Positions 1 to 13,474 of a DNA stretch of 64,000 bases are shown here, one piece after another. Every line of letters begins with the position of its first letter. Position 1 is the stretch's first letter. Made by a program: the position numbers and the translations under genes. The DNA comes from Tetradesmus obliquus (lineage: Eukaryota; Chlorophyta; Chlorophyceae; Sphaeropleales; Scenedesmaceae), in assembly GCA_030272155.1 (NCBI GenBank), contig CP126204.1, forward strand, positions 1,355,501 through 1,419,500. Reading direction: 5' to 3'. The notes beneath the pieces are model-generated. The model was not told where the DNA came from, searched no databases, and worked only from the letters and a program-made list of their open reading frames with translations.

Positions 1-72
1 CAGGCACACCCGCATTCATGCTGCACGCTGTCGAGCTTGTCCTCTGCAGGCAGGCGCCCTGGGCGCCTGTGT

Positions 73-3000
73 CTACGCCAGGTTGGACACGGGTGGCAGC
101 AGCACCGTGTCGATCACGTGGGTCACAGCCTGTAGGCACAGCACACAGCACAGGGCAGGCTCAGAGTCAACTTGACAAATTTTGCAAAACTGTACGGCCC
201 TGCCATGTCTGCGCAGCCTATTCCACCCCCTGTTGATGATAATGTCACTGCGCAAGCCGTTTGCCATGTTGCAGATACGTTCCTGCAAGCCGCGAGGCAT
301 GCCCCAGCACACATTGTTTGAAGGCTGAGCTGGGCAGTTTATGTGTATATAACATCATCAGTGATTGAACCGTCAAGGGCTGCTTCTGCGGCACCACAGG
401 CCAGCACGTCATGCCGTCACACAGCCCATGGCAGCCGCCTCACCAGGGGTGTGGTGATGTCAGGCACCAGGATGCCAGCCTGGGCAGCCTCGTTGTTCAG
501 GTCAAGGAACGTGATGCTGCAGCAGGAAGCACACAACAGCGCCAGCACAGGGAAGCAGGATCAGCTGCTCGGGAGCGGGTTGTCACGTGACCAGTGGCAT
601 GTGAGCAGCACACGAACGCAAGCAGCGCACCACTCGGCAGGAGCGACCTAGAGCACTTCGATGATGTTTAAGATGTGCAGTACACACTGACAGCAGGGTA
701 TCATACGTGTTGGTGTCTGGCTTGAGCACGTCAGCGTTGGCTGTGGACTTGTACTGCAGCTTCAGGCTGGGCTCCTTCTTGTCGATGCCCAGCAGGGTGA
801 GGCAGGGGTTGAACTGGCGGCAGCAGCGAGGACAGACAGCACAGCAGTTCAGCGGTGGCCTTTGACAGGTGAAGCCACACCTATAAGTCCAAGCTGGCTT
901 TGGCTGGAAAAGCAAGCTGCTGCAGCAGCAAGCTACTAGCATGATGCTGCACATAACATGACCATGCAGCACCAAGAGTGATGAGCCTCATGGCCCTGCT
1001 TGTGCAATGGCCCTACGCGCTGCATTGTCTGTACCTCTGCCGATCAAGAACAGGGCTCGTCATGAGCTCTTAGGCAAGCACCTGCTGTTTGTATGAATAT
1101 AGTGTTTGCTGCTGCAGTTACCATGTTCACAACTGCCGTGGCAGCCGCAAGCTGTGCCTGCTCACTTTGGGGTTGGTTGTGAACCGCGTGTACTGCAGCA
1201 GGCAAGGCAAGCAGGCGGGCAAGCAGGAGGCACACGTGTATTAGTTGGGAGCGCTGTCGCAGCACAGCTTAGCCGTCTGTACACAGTTTTTTACGCCCAT
1301 AACATGTGCTGTGCTTGAGGGGGACCTCCACAACACATCACAATGATGATGGCATTGTCGTACTGTTGATACTGTGAACCATATCAACAAACGTGTTCTT
1401 CTCAAACAGTATTTCTCTCCACTAGCAGCACTCTCTGCCATCCACCATGCAGTGCTGTGGGGATGGTGCAGCAGCATCACACCATTGTTTTCTAACACAT
1501 CGTCCCCGTCACATCGTACGTAGCATGTCATTACGACAGCTGTCAGCCTGTCAGCAGTGCAGCCTGCTCACCAGCAGTCCCTTCACGCTGCCGCCTGGTG
1601 CTGGGCAGAGGTGGTAGGCCAGCAGCGCGTACAGCATCTGAGGCGTGGGGATGATGGGGAACTGAGTCAGCGTGGCGTTGATGGCCTGCAGCAGCAGCGG
1701 CGGCAGCAGCAGCAGCAGCAGCAGCAGCAGTATGCACCATGTCATGGTTGATTTGGTTCCCAAGTGGTTCAAGCTATTGTATGTGTGTTGGACAGCCGCT
1801 GCATGTAGCAGCTCTCGTCAGTGCTAAGACACCTGTTTCTGCCTGCCGCCGACTTGCGCTGACAGCTCTAAGCACTGCTGCTGCGACAGGCATCACTGCT
1901 CCAGCACAGGCAGCAGCGGCTGCGGCCGCACTCACCAGGTTGCTGGGTGTGGCCAGTGTGCCTGGCGTGTTCTCAATCTGGTCGATGACGCTGATGTTGA
2001 GGGCAGCAGACACCTGGTCCACCATGGCCATCAGGGAAGACATGGTCTGGGGGTAGGCGGCGCCAGCTGCTGTCAGCGACGGGAACACGTCTGACGCGCC
2101 CAGCACCTGCGGGTGGGGGGAGCATGTGTCAACAACGTCACGTCATGCATGATGGCATGTGTTTTTGATTGCGGTGTTAGATGGGCGAGATGAACAGCCA
2201 GCTGCGCGCTGGGCGCAGCATGCAGTATTGTATGACCTGATGATACAATGCGAGCCTTTCAGGCATCCTGCTGATTTGCAAGCAAAGCCAGCCTAGCGGG
2301 GATTGCAAGCTGGCATGGTGCACAGCAGCTACAGCAGCCAGCTCTACATGCTGCACAGTGACTCACCGCGTTGATGCTGTGGATGACGCCACCGCCCTGC
2401 ACAAAGGTGTCCTTCTTGGCAAACGTCACATTCTTGCCCTGCTCATCCACGATGTGTGACACTGGAAACAGGCGCGGCAGTGGCTTGTTGGCCCACGACT
2501 TGGCGCTCCACTGCCAGGTCTTGGGGGCAGCCTTGGGCACTGCTGACTTGTCCACCACAAAGGTGACCCTGTGGGGGAAGGCGTTCCAGGACCTGGGTTG
2601 TGGTAGGCAGCAGTGCAGGTGTGACATAGCAGCAGAACGCAGCAGGTGAGAATCAGCAGTGCAATCACATAGGGCAGCAGGAGGTATGCGAGGCCAAACC
2701 CAGCCGTGCATCTATCGGGCAGCTGCTGCACATCACACAGCGTCAGCTCTCATTGCAGCGAGCGCCTCTTGACGGCCTGCAGTATTGTGGTGCAGCAGCT
2801 GTGGTTTGCCGTTCGTGTAATTTGTACGCAAGCACCAGGTATGTGCGCGGCGCATGTTTTGTTACACTGCGCAAGCTAGGCTGCAACTCACATGTAGCGC
2901 GTGCTCAGAGCAATGGTATCCAGCTGCCAGGCGGGGGCACTGCGGCACACACAGCAGCAGCAACAGCATGAAAAGAGCAGCAGGAATGAGTAAGGGTCAA

Positions 3001-4245
3001 AGCAGGCCGTCAACGTGCAGCCATTGCTGCGCATTGAAGCAAGTATTTCCCGCAACTGCCACAAACAGTGACACCATTCAGTCAAGGACGACTAATGCTG
3101 TAGGGAGCATCTGCCAGCGCCCCGCCATTGACGGGGGATTTACGGAAGCGGGGGATTTACGGAAGAGGTGATGAAGCAGCCAAACATGTAAGTGCGCACA
3201 ATGACATGCCTGTGATACGGATGCGCACAGCAGCACGGCAGTAGGGCTGCGGCAGCCATGCTGTGATGCGTGCAGCTGTGCTGCAATCAGCAAGAAGTTG
3301 ATGTCGTTCCATGCTGTTTGCATGGATGCACGTCTGCTGGCCAACCTCAGAGGGCTCAGCCGCCTTGTGGGTTGGGGTTTGTGGTTTAGGCCAACCTAGA
3401 TCCTCTGCTGCCCCCACCTGCGCAGGATGAAGTGGTAGTTGAGCAGCTTGGCCAGGAAGCTGTTGAACACCTCAGGGTGGGCGGTCACGTTGGCCTTGAA
3501 CTGCGCAGTGTATGCCGCGACAGCCTGAAGGGGCATCAAGCAATTGGCCGGCAGCAGCAGCAGCAGCAGGAGCAGCACCAACGGAGTCAACAGCCAAAGC
3601 TGCGGCAATCGTGTGGTCATTTCTTGGTCTACACAGCATGTTGCTTCCTTCAGGGTCCTCAGCTGCCAGCAGCAGCACCACCGCCAGCTGCAGTCGTCGC
3701 TACATTGCAGCTGGCTTGCCCCTGCACTGCTGCGCGCCACTCACGTCATTGGTGGGCAGCGCCAGCGTGCCAGTGAAGGGCCCAGCCAGGGCAGCATCCA
3801 GCCCAATGGCCTTCAGCAGGCCAGCCACAGCACTCAGGCTGGGCGTGCTGCTGATGTAGGCCCAGGCGGTGGGGCAGCCGCGGCAGCCTTTGGGCGGTTG
3901 CACATGCGGCTTCTCAGGCTTGGCTGGCGCTCGCTTGGTGATGTTGTGGGGGTTGCTGCCGGCGCTGGCGCTGCCTGCAGCCAGGGCGCAACATGTTGCG
4001 TCACTTGAAGATCAGATGCGGTTGGGTGGCAGTGGGGTGCAGGCTTGCTGATGTTCACAAGGTGCAGTGGTGGCTTCTACAGGAACTGCGTCACGGCATG
4101 CAAGGCCCTTCAGGTTGATGAACATGCAGCATTGGTTGTCAGGTCACATGCACCAGGCCAATGTCGTGTCAAGCTGCTGTGGTATCACAGAGCCCTCACC
4201 AGAGAGCGCCAGGCACACCAGTACTGTCACCAGCAGGATACGCAT
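73..4245 (-). CDS. Secreted two-domain fasciclin (FAS1) protein, 9 exons
   Basis: Predicted 368-aa extracellular or cell-wall FAS1 protein; this family acts in cell adhesion and matrix. Exons on the minus strand, 5' to 3': 4245-4200, 3974-3745, 3524-3418, 2568-2367, 2106-1936, 1685-1572, 813-707, 516-444, 129-73. All phases join and total 369 codons with the stop. The start is chosen because it gives a signal peptide (MRILLVTVLVCLALS, then Gly/Ser/Ala) that continues in frame across intron 1. FAS1 domain 1 (about residues 45-200) has AYISSTPSLSAVAGLLKAIG and LALPTND, then LLNYHFIL and VIHSINAVL. Domain 2 (about 200-368) has LLAYHL, ITFLDLNNEAAQAGILVPDI and the closing VTHVIDTVLLPP. Splice sites are GTGAGT/GTGGGG-like, except intron 7, whose donor is GTATGA. 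The family is secure from the two H1/H2-like motif pairs; the exact ligand is unknown. The short exons 7-9 are the least certain part. Confidence 0.85.
3133..3165 (+). repeat. 16-bp direct repeat in fasciclin intron
   Basis: Two exact copies of GGGGGATTTACGGAAG spaced 17 bp apart, inside intron 3 of the fasciclin gene. A small tandem duplication with no evident function. Confidence 0.7.
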
Positions 4246-5823
4246 GGTGGCGAAGGAGCAGATACAGCCTCTGGCGAGCGGTGACCTGCAGTCAATGTGA
4301 TCAACAAGCGCGTTAGGCAAGGACATGCACTAGAGCGATTGAGCAGGCGCTGTTATGCACTCCACGTGCAGGCCCTGAGGGGGTGGTGCCTGCGCATGTT
4401 CACCCCTCACTCAGGCCGCTGGCACTAACGCAGACCACATTCACTTTAAGCAATTGATCGAAAGTTGGAATTAAGAGGCCGCTGCAGTCGGGCTGGCCGG
4501 TGGCTCGGTCCAGCTGGCCCGGCCAATGAATCTCAAGCGAACTTCACAACAGCACGGATGCGCTGCCAAACCCTTACGTTTAAGCAGATGTTTACAGCTT
4601 CACAGGTGATTTCTGCTAGCCACCGGTGCTCACACTCACCCAAGTGCTGCTGCTACTCGTTGTTGAAGTGCTTTTGGCAATACGACGATGCAGAGAGGCT
4701 ATTGCAAGTATGTATGCGACGGTAACAAATTGCGAGTGGCACAATGAACGGACGCGTCATTGCTGGACGCTATTAGATAAGGTTGCTTAGCTAAAACTTC
4801 CCTGCAGCAGTCAGCCACGCTCTGGGATGCACGGGCGCCACGTCAACAGCCAAATTTTGCTAAAGTTTTGGAACATCAATTTGGAACACGCGGCTTGCTC
4901 GCAAGAGCTGTCATCACAACGCGTTTCACCGTGAGTGACGCATCCGTGATGCATTACGGTTCCTGGACGTTCTGCGTGTGCCCCTCGCGGGAGAACTGAT
5001 CCAAGGCACCAACAAAGACATACACATTGGCAGTGCATGACAACGCTAGCGAGCGAAGAACCGGCTCTGCCATTGCTCAACCGACAGCACCACTGGCAGT
5101 GGTACCCGTGCAGAAGCGGGAACCTCTGCTTTGTTTGCTGCATCATCCCACCGCGCACCGTAGCTGTGAGTGCCAACATAGCACCTTATACCAGAATATG
5201 TCTGCCACGAACATGCACGAATGAACAATGTCCTGCAGCAGCTAGGATCTAGAGGTTGCAATCATGGGCAAGACTCTGGCCCTTGCCACGAAGGCATGCT
5301 CAGCACAGTATAAAAGACGCGTCTGCACATCATGTGCATGGTGACTGGCAGTCAGCTGACTGATGGCAGCCCCCATTCACATGGCCAGCAGCTGTCGTTA
5401 TTGATCACACCAGCCTGCAAGGCATTCACTCATTGCTGCATATTGCCTTGTTGTCACGGTGTGTCAGACAATGGGAACACAGCCGATTTCGGAGCCGATG
5501 GCAGGCTCATCTTGGCGCCCACTGAATCAACCAACACCCCAAGTTGTCAAGAGTGTTACCCAGGGATACCAAAGCACGCCTGAAGCAGTAGAAGGTGCAG
5601 CAAGGCGGAAAGCCGTTGCGGCTGCCCGTACAGATAGACACGATAATGAAGCAATTACTTGCGAAGACATTGCAGCAAACGACCGACCTCTCGGCAGCAC
5701 CGGGCCACTGCTGCCATTCACAAAGTAGCGCCTCGCACACAGCACTGCTATTGCTGCTTCTGTCAGCGCCAGGTGTGCTTCACCCCTGCTGCTGCTGCTG
5801 CTGCTACAGCCGCCTCTGCCAGC
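4246..5823. other. Intergenic region upstream of the fasciclin gene
   Basis: About 1.6 kb between the fasciclin start codon and the stop of the next minus-strand gene. It should hold the fasciclin promoter and 5' UTR and the 3' UTR of the neighbour. Only short open frames without recognisable domains or splice-consistent extensions are present. A TATAAAA string at 5309-5315 (plus orientation) is not followed by any gene I can support. I see no RNA gene here. Confidence 0.5.
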
Positions 5824-7081
5824 TCATTCAATGCCTGCCAGCCGCACTGCTCCGGTGCCCACCACCACGTAGAAGGTGCCCAGCATGAGGCCGATCATGC
5901 TGGTGAACGTGCAGAACAGCACCTGGCAGCAGCAGCAGCAGCACCAGCAGCATGTAACACCACATCAGCACACCCCTACAAAAGCTGGCTGCCTCCCTTG
6001 CACAAGCAAGCCAGCAGCACAACAGGTGTGATCCTTTACTTGCTGCGGGACTTGCTGTTTCTCCAGCAGCTGTCGCAAGCACAAGGCAGCCGCAGGATGC
6101 TTGTTGCTGGTCTGCAAGCCTAAGCTTGCAGCTGCTGCATGTGCATGCTGACAATCAGCTGAGCACGACCCACAGCATGCACGGCAGGCACATGCACAGG
6201 CACTCTAACATCTGACATACACGCGATCAGCAAATCTCGCTGAACGGTGCAAAGCACACGGCTGCCACCACTTCGCCTGATGTGATTTCATGCATGCTGT
6301 ACGCAGCCAGCTGTGTCATGCAGCAGCACCCCACGCAGGAGAACTTTGCGCCACAACCAAGCACGCGACCCTGCCTGCCACCTGCACGTCCCAGCCCAGC
6401 CCAGCCCAGCCACCACTCACCACTTGTGTGAGGGTGATCCTGCTGATGATGTTGCCTGGCGTGGGTGCCATCTTCACGATGGGGTCGGGGCCCATGTCGG
6501 GCGTGAGGCCGGTCGGCTCCAGCATGGAGCGCGTGCGGCTGGCAGTGCCAAACGGTGATGCGCTGCTACCAGTGAACTTCGTGGCAACTGGCGCTGCTTT
6601 GGCTGCAAACGGGCTGCTAGGAGAGGCTGCAAACGGGCTGCTGGGGGCGGCCGGCGCGCTGCTGGCGCTACTGCTGCTGCTGGCTGGTGCTGCTGCTGGT
6701 GCTGCTGGCTGTGCTGCAGGCGCAGCTGCTGGTGCTGCTGCTGCTGTGGGTGAGGCTGCGAATGCTGCTGGGATGTCGGCATCTGGGTCTCCGAACTCTG
6801 TGGTGTACTTGTCCAGGATGTCCACCTTGTTGCCCAGCATTTCTGCCCTGTCCCTGCTCACCAGGCGCTTCACCTGAGCTGCTCCCTCATTGAATGGCTC
6901 AACACGCCCTGCATGGAGACACCAGAAGTTGTTTGCAAGGGGCCTGTGGTGTTGCATGGGCCTCTGGGAGCCGATCAACGCACTCACCAGACTGCGACTG
7001 GCACCGGCCCGCCCTGCGCAGGTTGCTACGGGCTGGCAGCGCTAGGCGCTGCGTGGCTTGCAGGCATGTGCAGGACTTCAT
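5824..7081 (-). CDS. Predicted plastid single-helix membrane protein, unknown function
   Basis: Three exons on the minus strand (7081-6988, 6908-6421, 5922-5824) join in phase to 226 aa. The first ~32 residues (MKSCTCLQATQRLALPAR...) are Arg/Ser/Ala-rich with almost no acidic residues, as in chlorophyte transit peptides. Residues ~33-75 are charged and look conserved (VKRLVSRDRAEMLGNKVDIL, then TTEFGDPDADIP). Residues ~76-145 are a low-complexity Ala/Pro/Ser linker. After a Pro-rich stretch containing PDMGPDPIVKMAPTPGNI comes one hydrophobic helix at ~194-216 (VLFCTFTSMIGLMLGTFYVV), ending GAVRLAGIE. The start codon was chosen because its frame crosses the strong GTGAGT donor and completes a Gly codon at the next exon; an upstream 5' exon cannot be excluded. 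I do not recognise the family. Plastid membrane location is inferred from composition only. Confidence 0.65.
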
Positions 7082-8196
7082 CGAAGCTGGCTGCTGTGCA
7101 ATTAACTGCTCTGCAAGCTGGGAGTGACTGCGTTGTAGATGTAAACTGGGCAGCGCGCTTCAGCTTGAACGATGTGTTACTGCAACCAATGAATCTATTG
7201 AGCATGCGACAACATTCTTGATGAGACACAAGATCGTTGAGACCGAAACAAGCTGAATCTCTGACGTGCTGTCATTTGCTGTTGAAGTGCAGGGCAGCCT
7301 TCAAAAGCACGTAAACAGTAGATGACTACCAATTCATTGTTTTGATCAAATCCTGAGGCATGCAGGTCAGCATCGACGCTGCTGGTGGTGCTGGCAGGTC
7401 ATGCAATACAGGGTGAGCAGTACTGACCAGTAGTGAGATGTTGCCCACCCAGCTACATGCGCAACACACATTGGACGAGAGAAGTGATATATTGATAATG
7501 ATTGCTCTAGGTAATGTTCAAGTTACAGAGTAAGTGACCAGTAGTTGCCAACTCCATTTTGTGCCACCCGCGGCCGGAACTTCTACCCAGGCTGTTGGTG
7601 GCTGTTCATGCAGTAGCAAGGTGTGTCTTGCAGGAACGTAGTCATACTGCATGTTATAGGTGACAGACATGCTTGCTTCCAGCACAATGGTTTGAACAGT
7701 GAGGACGAAGGCCTCTTGCTTAGGGGTCAGCTGTAAGCACGTCATCCTCATGACCAGGTTGGAAGCCTCAGAGCAGCTTGCAAGGGTGCGTCCTACCAAA
7801 GAAGTCTTTAAAAGCGTGCTGCTGTCAGCCGTTGGATGAGTCGTCCCTAGTTGAATGTCGCCTTGCCAGGAAGACCCCATCGCACATGACATGACTGTTT
7901 TCAAATTTATCGACGTTCTAGCACGGAACTGATTGAAGGACCCACAATATACACCGTATTATTTGAGATTACCTGTGTAGTTACATTAACGACAACAGGC
8001 CACGCCAACTTTACGCAGCTCGCTGCTTGGTCGACAACCTGCACTTATCTCAGCTATCCCCCCTGTAGTTTCCTCGACAGCGCTATATAAGTTATGTATC
8101 AGTCTGAAACATGATCTTATGCGTGCTAGGGACCAGCGACCCCTGCTCAGCACGCAGCAGTAGGGCAGGAACAGCAGAACACCACACGGGCATCCA
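7082..8196. other. Divergent intergenic region between the membrane-protein gene and the helicase gene
   Basis: About 1.1 kb separating two divergently transcribed genes, so it should carry both promoters. A 128-codon open frame on the minus strand (7904-7518) has no recognisable domain and no splice partner. It ends at a TAA within a TGTAA string, which in chlorophytes can be a polyadenylation signal, so a small unrecognised gene is possible but weakly supported. Nothing else is recognised. Confidence 0.45.
8094..8100 (+). promoter_or_regulatory. TATA-like element of the helicase gene
   Basis: TATATAA lies about 100 bp upstream of the chosen start codon at 8197, a spacing that would give a ~65-70 nt 5' UTR. 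The assignment rests on position and motif only. Confidence 0.45.
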
Positions 8197-9061
8197 ATGG
8201 CGTCCCAGGACGACTTTGACGACATAGTGAGTGCCTTATCCTACCACAGCACCGTAAATACAGGGCTGTCATGGTTCAGCTGAACTCTGTTTTCTGGTGC
8301 TGCAGGACTGGGAGCAACTCGACAATGCTGTGCAAGAGCATGCAGCTCAGAAATCGCAACATCAACATCCTACACAGCTTTCGGGCCATCAGCAGCCACA
8401 GCAACTGCCTGCAGCAGTGCTTAGGCCAGCAGCATCATGGCAGTCAGCCCAGATGGCCCCTCAAAAGCAATGGGTGCAGCAGCATGCAACAGGTCAGCCA
8501 GCTGCGGCACTTGGAACAACCCAGCAGCAGCAGCAGCACAGCCAAGGCATACAGAGGCGGCAGGCGGGTCTGCAGCCCCAGAGCAGCAATGTGCAGCTGC
8601 CATGGAGTATGTTCTGCAGCCAGGCCCCTGTGCAAGGCAGCAGCTGCATGGGCTGGGCCAGCAAGCGCTTGCAGCCTAGACAACAGCAGCGCCAGCAACA
8701 TTGTGTGCAGGGCAGCGGTCACTGCAGCAGCTTGAGCGGTTCGAAGCAACACCCGGCTCAACAGCAGTGGCAGCAGCAGGAGCAGCAAGCATGGCAGCAG
8801 CCCCAGCAGCAACAACAAGCGCAGTGCATGCAGCAGCAACGCAAAAGCTCGGCAGCACCACTGCCCACCAAGCTGCAGCTGCAGCAGCCACATGTGCAAC
8901 CGTTACAACCTCAGCCTCAGCAGCACCAGCAACAGTTACAGCAGCCTTTATTGCAGCAGCACCCGCATCCGCCATGGCTAAGATGTGAGCAAGGGCAGCA
9001 GCAAGGGCAGTGCGGCCAGCCGCAACATCAACCGCATGCACCGCCACAGCCACCTCTACCT

Positions 9062-9092
<31 letters not shown>

Positions 9093-12000
9093 CCTGGGGC
9101 CAGAGCTATCAGCAGCCAAACGTGCAGCATCAACAGCCAAGCATGCAGCAGGGCGGCCAACCCTGGCAGGCGCCAGGCGGCAGCGGCTCTGACAGAGGCT
9201 GCGGTGCCGCCCTGCCGCCACCGCCAGGCCAGCAGCTGCCGGTGGAGCAGCCGCCGCCGCCGCAGCAGCAGCGTGGCGGCTGCGACGCCCAGCAGCCAGC
9301 AGCAGGCAGCGGCATGAGCAAAGCAGCTGGGGCCATGGCTGCAGGCACGTGCCCGCCTGCTGCTGCTGCTGCTGCTTCTGGCGGCTTGTGTCCACCCGCA
9401 GCTGGCTCAGGGGCTATGTGCCAGCCTGCTGCAGCCTCAGGCGGGCCTGCTGCGGCAGCGTCTGGCGGGCCGCCTGTCAGCTGCGGCCCGATTGTGTGCA
9501 GCGCCAGGCTGCAGCTGGGGCCCAAGGGCCTGCTGGAGGTGCGTGGCTGTTTGTGTTTGTGTGGGCCTGGCTGCATGCAGCAAGACTGGCGCAGCTTCGT
9601 AAGCAGTGTATGCCTGCAGCGGAGGTTTTGCTGATGCGTTGCTTTCTAGACAGCAGGTGCCTGTGTGAACAGCCTGCATACCAGACCTGCTTGCCTGTGT
9701 CACCGCAGCCGAGCCTGCATCTCTGCAGATCCCAAGCAGTTGTAGCACAGCGACACTGCACACAGTTTTGGTGCCGTGTTTCCCGGAACGCTGGGACACA
9801 CTCATTCGCTGCTTTATGCTACAGTCAAAGCAATGCATTTCTACACAATGCTGTGCGCGTGTGTTGTGCCGTGCTGCTGTGCGCCTGCCGTGCTGTCAGG
9901 TCGTCTTCACCGGCTGGCACGAGGAGATTGTGGCAGCCTGCCTCAGCATCCCCGGCGCGCGCCGCGCTGATGCAGCCAGCTGGTGCAAGCGCTTCCTGCT
10001 GCCTGCCGACAAGGTGGTCCAGTTGGAGGGCCTGCTCAAGGAGCTCAAGGTGGGGGCAGGGAAGGCGGGGCCGGGGGGTGGCGGGGCCTGGACGGGGGCG
10101 GCGGGGCTGAGTGCTCAGTACTGAGTGCGTAGAGCAGAGGGCAGATCAGCAAGGACCAAGGGTGAAGGGGTCGCGGTTGTTATGTGCTTGGCATGGGTGC
10201 ACATGCTCATCAGCACGGTGTCTTACTGTGTGCCGACAGCGGGGCTGCCTCAAGCATGCGGCATGCTGCTTGCTGTGCGCCACGTCGTGCAGGCTGTGCG
10301 GGTGACCAAGTTGGAGCCGCTGCCTGACCTGGTGGGCAAGGTCATGGCAGCACACCGCCGCCAGCCTGATGACAGCAGCCTGTACGAGGCCCTCGGCAAG
10401 CTGCAGCTGGCCCCAGGGGAGAGCCTGGAGCAGCGCATGATGCCTTTCCAGCGGCAGGGTGTGCAGTTTGGGCTGAGAGTGGGCGGGCGGCTGCTGATTG
10501 GTGACGAAATGGGCCTGGGCAAGACGGTGCAGGCGTGCGCGCTGGCCAAGTGCTACCAGGCGGAGTGGCCGGTGCTGGTGGTGACGCCCTCCTCGCTACG
10601 GTGCGCTGGGGGCAGGCGGGGGTGGTTGGAGGGCTGCAGTGCTTGCAGGGGGTGCGGGCACAAGTGTCATGCATGCACCATGTCTTGCACTGCGTAGAGT
10701 GTATGTGGTGCGGCTTGCGCCATGCTGCCATGCCGTGCTGTGCTACCCTGCAGACTGCTGTGCTGTGCGACTAACTGCGTGTCACCGACGCCCATGCGTG
10801 ATCTTGCTTGACACGCACGTACACCTCTTTGTGCTGCGTGCTGCAGGCTGTCGTGGGCTGCCGCGCTGTACGACTGGCTGCGCGTGACTGAGGACCGTGT
10901 GCTGGTGGTGCTCAAGCGGGCCGACATGCAGCGCCTGGCGGACGCGCCCAGCGAGGCTGCCGCGCGGGCCATGTACGACTTTGTGGTGCTGAGCTACGAC
11001 CTGCTGAAGGATGGCGCTGGGCTGCTGGAGCAGCTGGGCTGCCAGGTGGTCATCCTGGATGAGAGCCACTGCATCAAGAACCCCAAGGTAGGTGCTGGAA
11101 GTTATATGTCAACACCCACAGCTCTGGGGTGGTCATCCTGGACGAGATCTTCTGAATAAAGAACACCAGCGTGGGGTTAGAGGAGGTCCAGAGAGGCCGC
11201 AAGTATCATAGAGAGCTGGGGGTGGTGCCGCTGGTGGTGTGTGTGGTGTGTGTGGCTTGCAGGTAGCAAGGGCAGAGTGAAGCCTCAATGAACCGCAGCC
11301 GTGGAACTGCCCAAAACCCGCAAACGTGCAATGCACGCATCACATGCGTCAATCTGTTCGTCAATGCCTTGTGCCTGTGCCTCTGCCCACATGCTGCTGC
11401 TGCTGCTGCAGGCGGCGCGCACGCAGCACACGCTGCCGCTGCTGAAGAAGGCCAAGCGCGCCATCCTGCTGAGCGGCACGCCCGCACTCAACAGGCCGTG
11501 CGAGTTGCTGACGCAGCTGCAGGGGCTGCTGCCCAAGGCGGGCATCACCAAGACTGCGTTCGAGGGGCGCTACGCCAAGATCGTGGACTGCGGGCGCTTC
11601 AAGAAGAATGTAAACTTGCAGGGCCCGTGGCTAGAGTTTCAGGCAGCTAGCTGGTGCAACTGCCTGGACTTGTTGTTGTGCTGCAAAGTGTCGCCGCCGC
11701 AAGCAACACACATACTTGCACGGTTCCAGCAGACCATGAGTTGTCCATGTCTACCTGTCCCCTCAGCTTACAGCACACTGTCATGGTGTCAATGCACGCA
11801 CAGCACTGCATCACGTGCTGCAGCACGCTGCCGCCCATCGCCTGCAGGAGGGCAGCCAGAACGAGGAGGAGCTGAACCGGCTGCTGACCAGCACCGTGAT
11901 GATCCGCCGCCGCAAGGCTGAGGTGCTCAAGGACCTGCCTGCAAAGCTGCGCAAGCAGGTGACGCGGCACCGAGACAGCGGCAGTGCATGTTGTTGTGTG

Positions 12001-13437
12001 TTTGACAACAGGTGCCAAGCGACATTTTTTGTGTCAGGCAGCCTGGTATGATATCAGGTCTGCACAGTTTCGGTGCCAGTGATATGATGGTGGTGCTACA
12101 GCTGAAAGCATCATGCTGTGTTGGTGTGTATCAAAGGCGGCCTTTGCGGCACAGAGCATACAGCATACGGCACCATCCGTACTGTAGAGCAAACTGCTGC
12201 CTGACTGCTGCTTCTCAGCTGTGGCTCTGCCTGTCTTGGCTGTGGCGTGCTTTCCCCCTTCCCCTGCAGGTGTGGCTGATGCTGTCTGACAGCGAGCGCA
12301 AGCAGCTGACGCGGCTGAAGCAGGACCTGCAGGACGTGCGCCAGCTGGCCACAGACATGCACGGCCTGGGCCAGGCGGTGGGGGGCAGCCTGCTGCAAGG
12401 TGAGCCGCATGCTGGGACAGCTCCAGCACAAAGTGATGGCTGTCACAGGTGGCAGCTGGGCACTGAGGCTTCTGGTATGCTTGCAGCCGTGGTCAGCAGC
12501 ATGTTTTTGGTGGCGTTAAATGCATCAGGCTCGTTGACTGCCCTGCTGTTCTGTGCCCCGCTTGCTGTGCTGCAGGCATGCAGCAGGAGCAGCGCAACAA
12601 GGTGATGGCGCTGTACCACGAGACCGCCAAGGTCAAGGCCAGTGCAGTGGCGGCCTACGTTGCCGACCTGGTGGTGGAGATGAGCAGCAGCCAGGACAAG
12701 TTCCTGGTCTTCGCCTACCACAAGTGAGCAGCAGGGCTCTTGTGTGTAGCGAAGTTGTGCTGAAGACCTGTGATTGATGCACAGGACTGGTGCAATACAG
12801 CTGGTGGTGGGTATGTCTGCGAGTGTTCATGATGGTGGTGGGGATGCTGTCAGCCTTGTGCAGTCTGGCGCACACCTAAAGTACAGTTGTGATCAGCAGC
12901 AATGAAGACACAACTGTCATGCTGCATGGCGCAGCTGGTGCTGAAGCTGCATGCTTACAGCTGCATGCTGCTGCTGCTGCTGCTCCCCCAGGGAGCTGAT
13001 GGACGCCATCCAGTGCGGGGTGAGCGGCGTCATCCACAAGAACAAGGAGTTCAGGGACCTCAAGTACATGCGCATCGACGGCTCTACGCCGCCCAAGCAG
13101 CGCGAGGCCAACGTGAACCAGTTCCAGCAGGACGACAACTGCAGGGTGCGCGCGCAGCAGCAGGTGGACCAGCAGCAGCCAGGTCCTGTTATTCCTGTGT
13201 GTACAAGCCAGTTCATGCTGCAGCACCCGCACGCTTCTGGACAGGTGTGAGCCAAGCGTGGAAACAGCCAACACATGAGCCGCAAGAGCACCTCGCAATG
13301 GACAGGTGTGGGCCAAGCGTGAAAACAGCCAACGCATGAGCCGCAAGAGCACCTCGCAACGTCGCCCCATGCCACACTGGCTCAGGCTCTTCTTCATTGT
13401 TTGTGCCTGTATTGTCGATTGCCACGTACTGCCACAA

Positions 13438-13474
<37 letters not shown>

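Noticed and set aside
5309-5315. TATAAAA as a promoter for a plus-strand gene at 5.3-5.7 kb
   Set aside because: Downstream frames lack recognisable domains or consistent splice joins, and both neighbours are on the minus strand.
7518-7904. 128-codon minus-strand frame as a gene
   Set aside because: No domain, no homologous pattern, no intron in an intron-rich neighbourhood. Kept only as a note in the intergenic entry.
8676-9395. 239-codon Ala-rich minus-strand frame
   Set aside because: It is the antisense of the helicase Gln-rich exon 2, whose splice joins and motor domain are strong.
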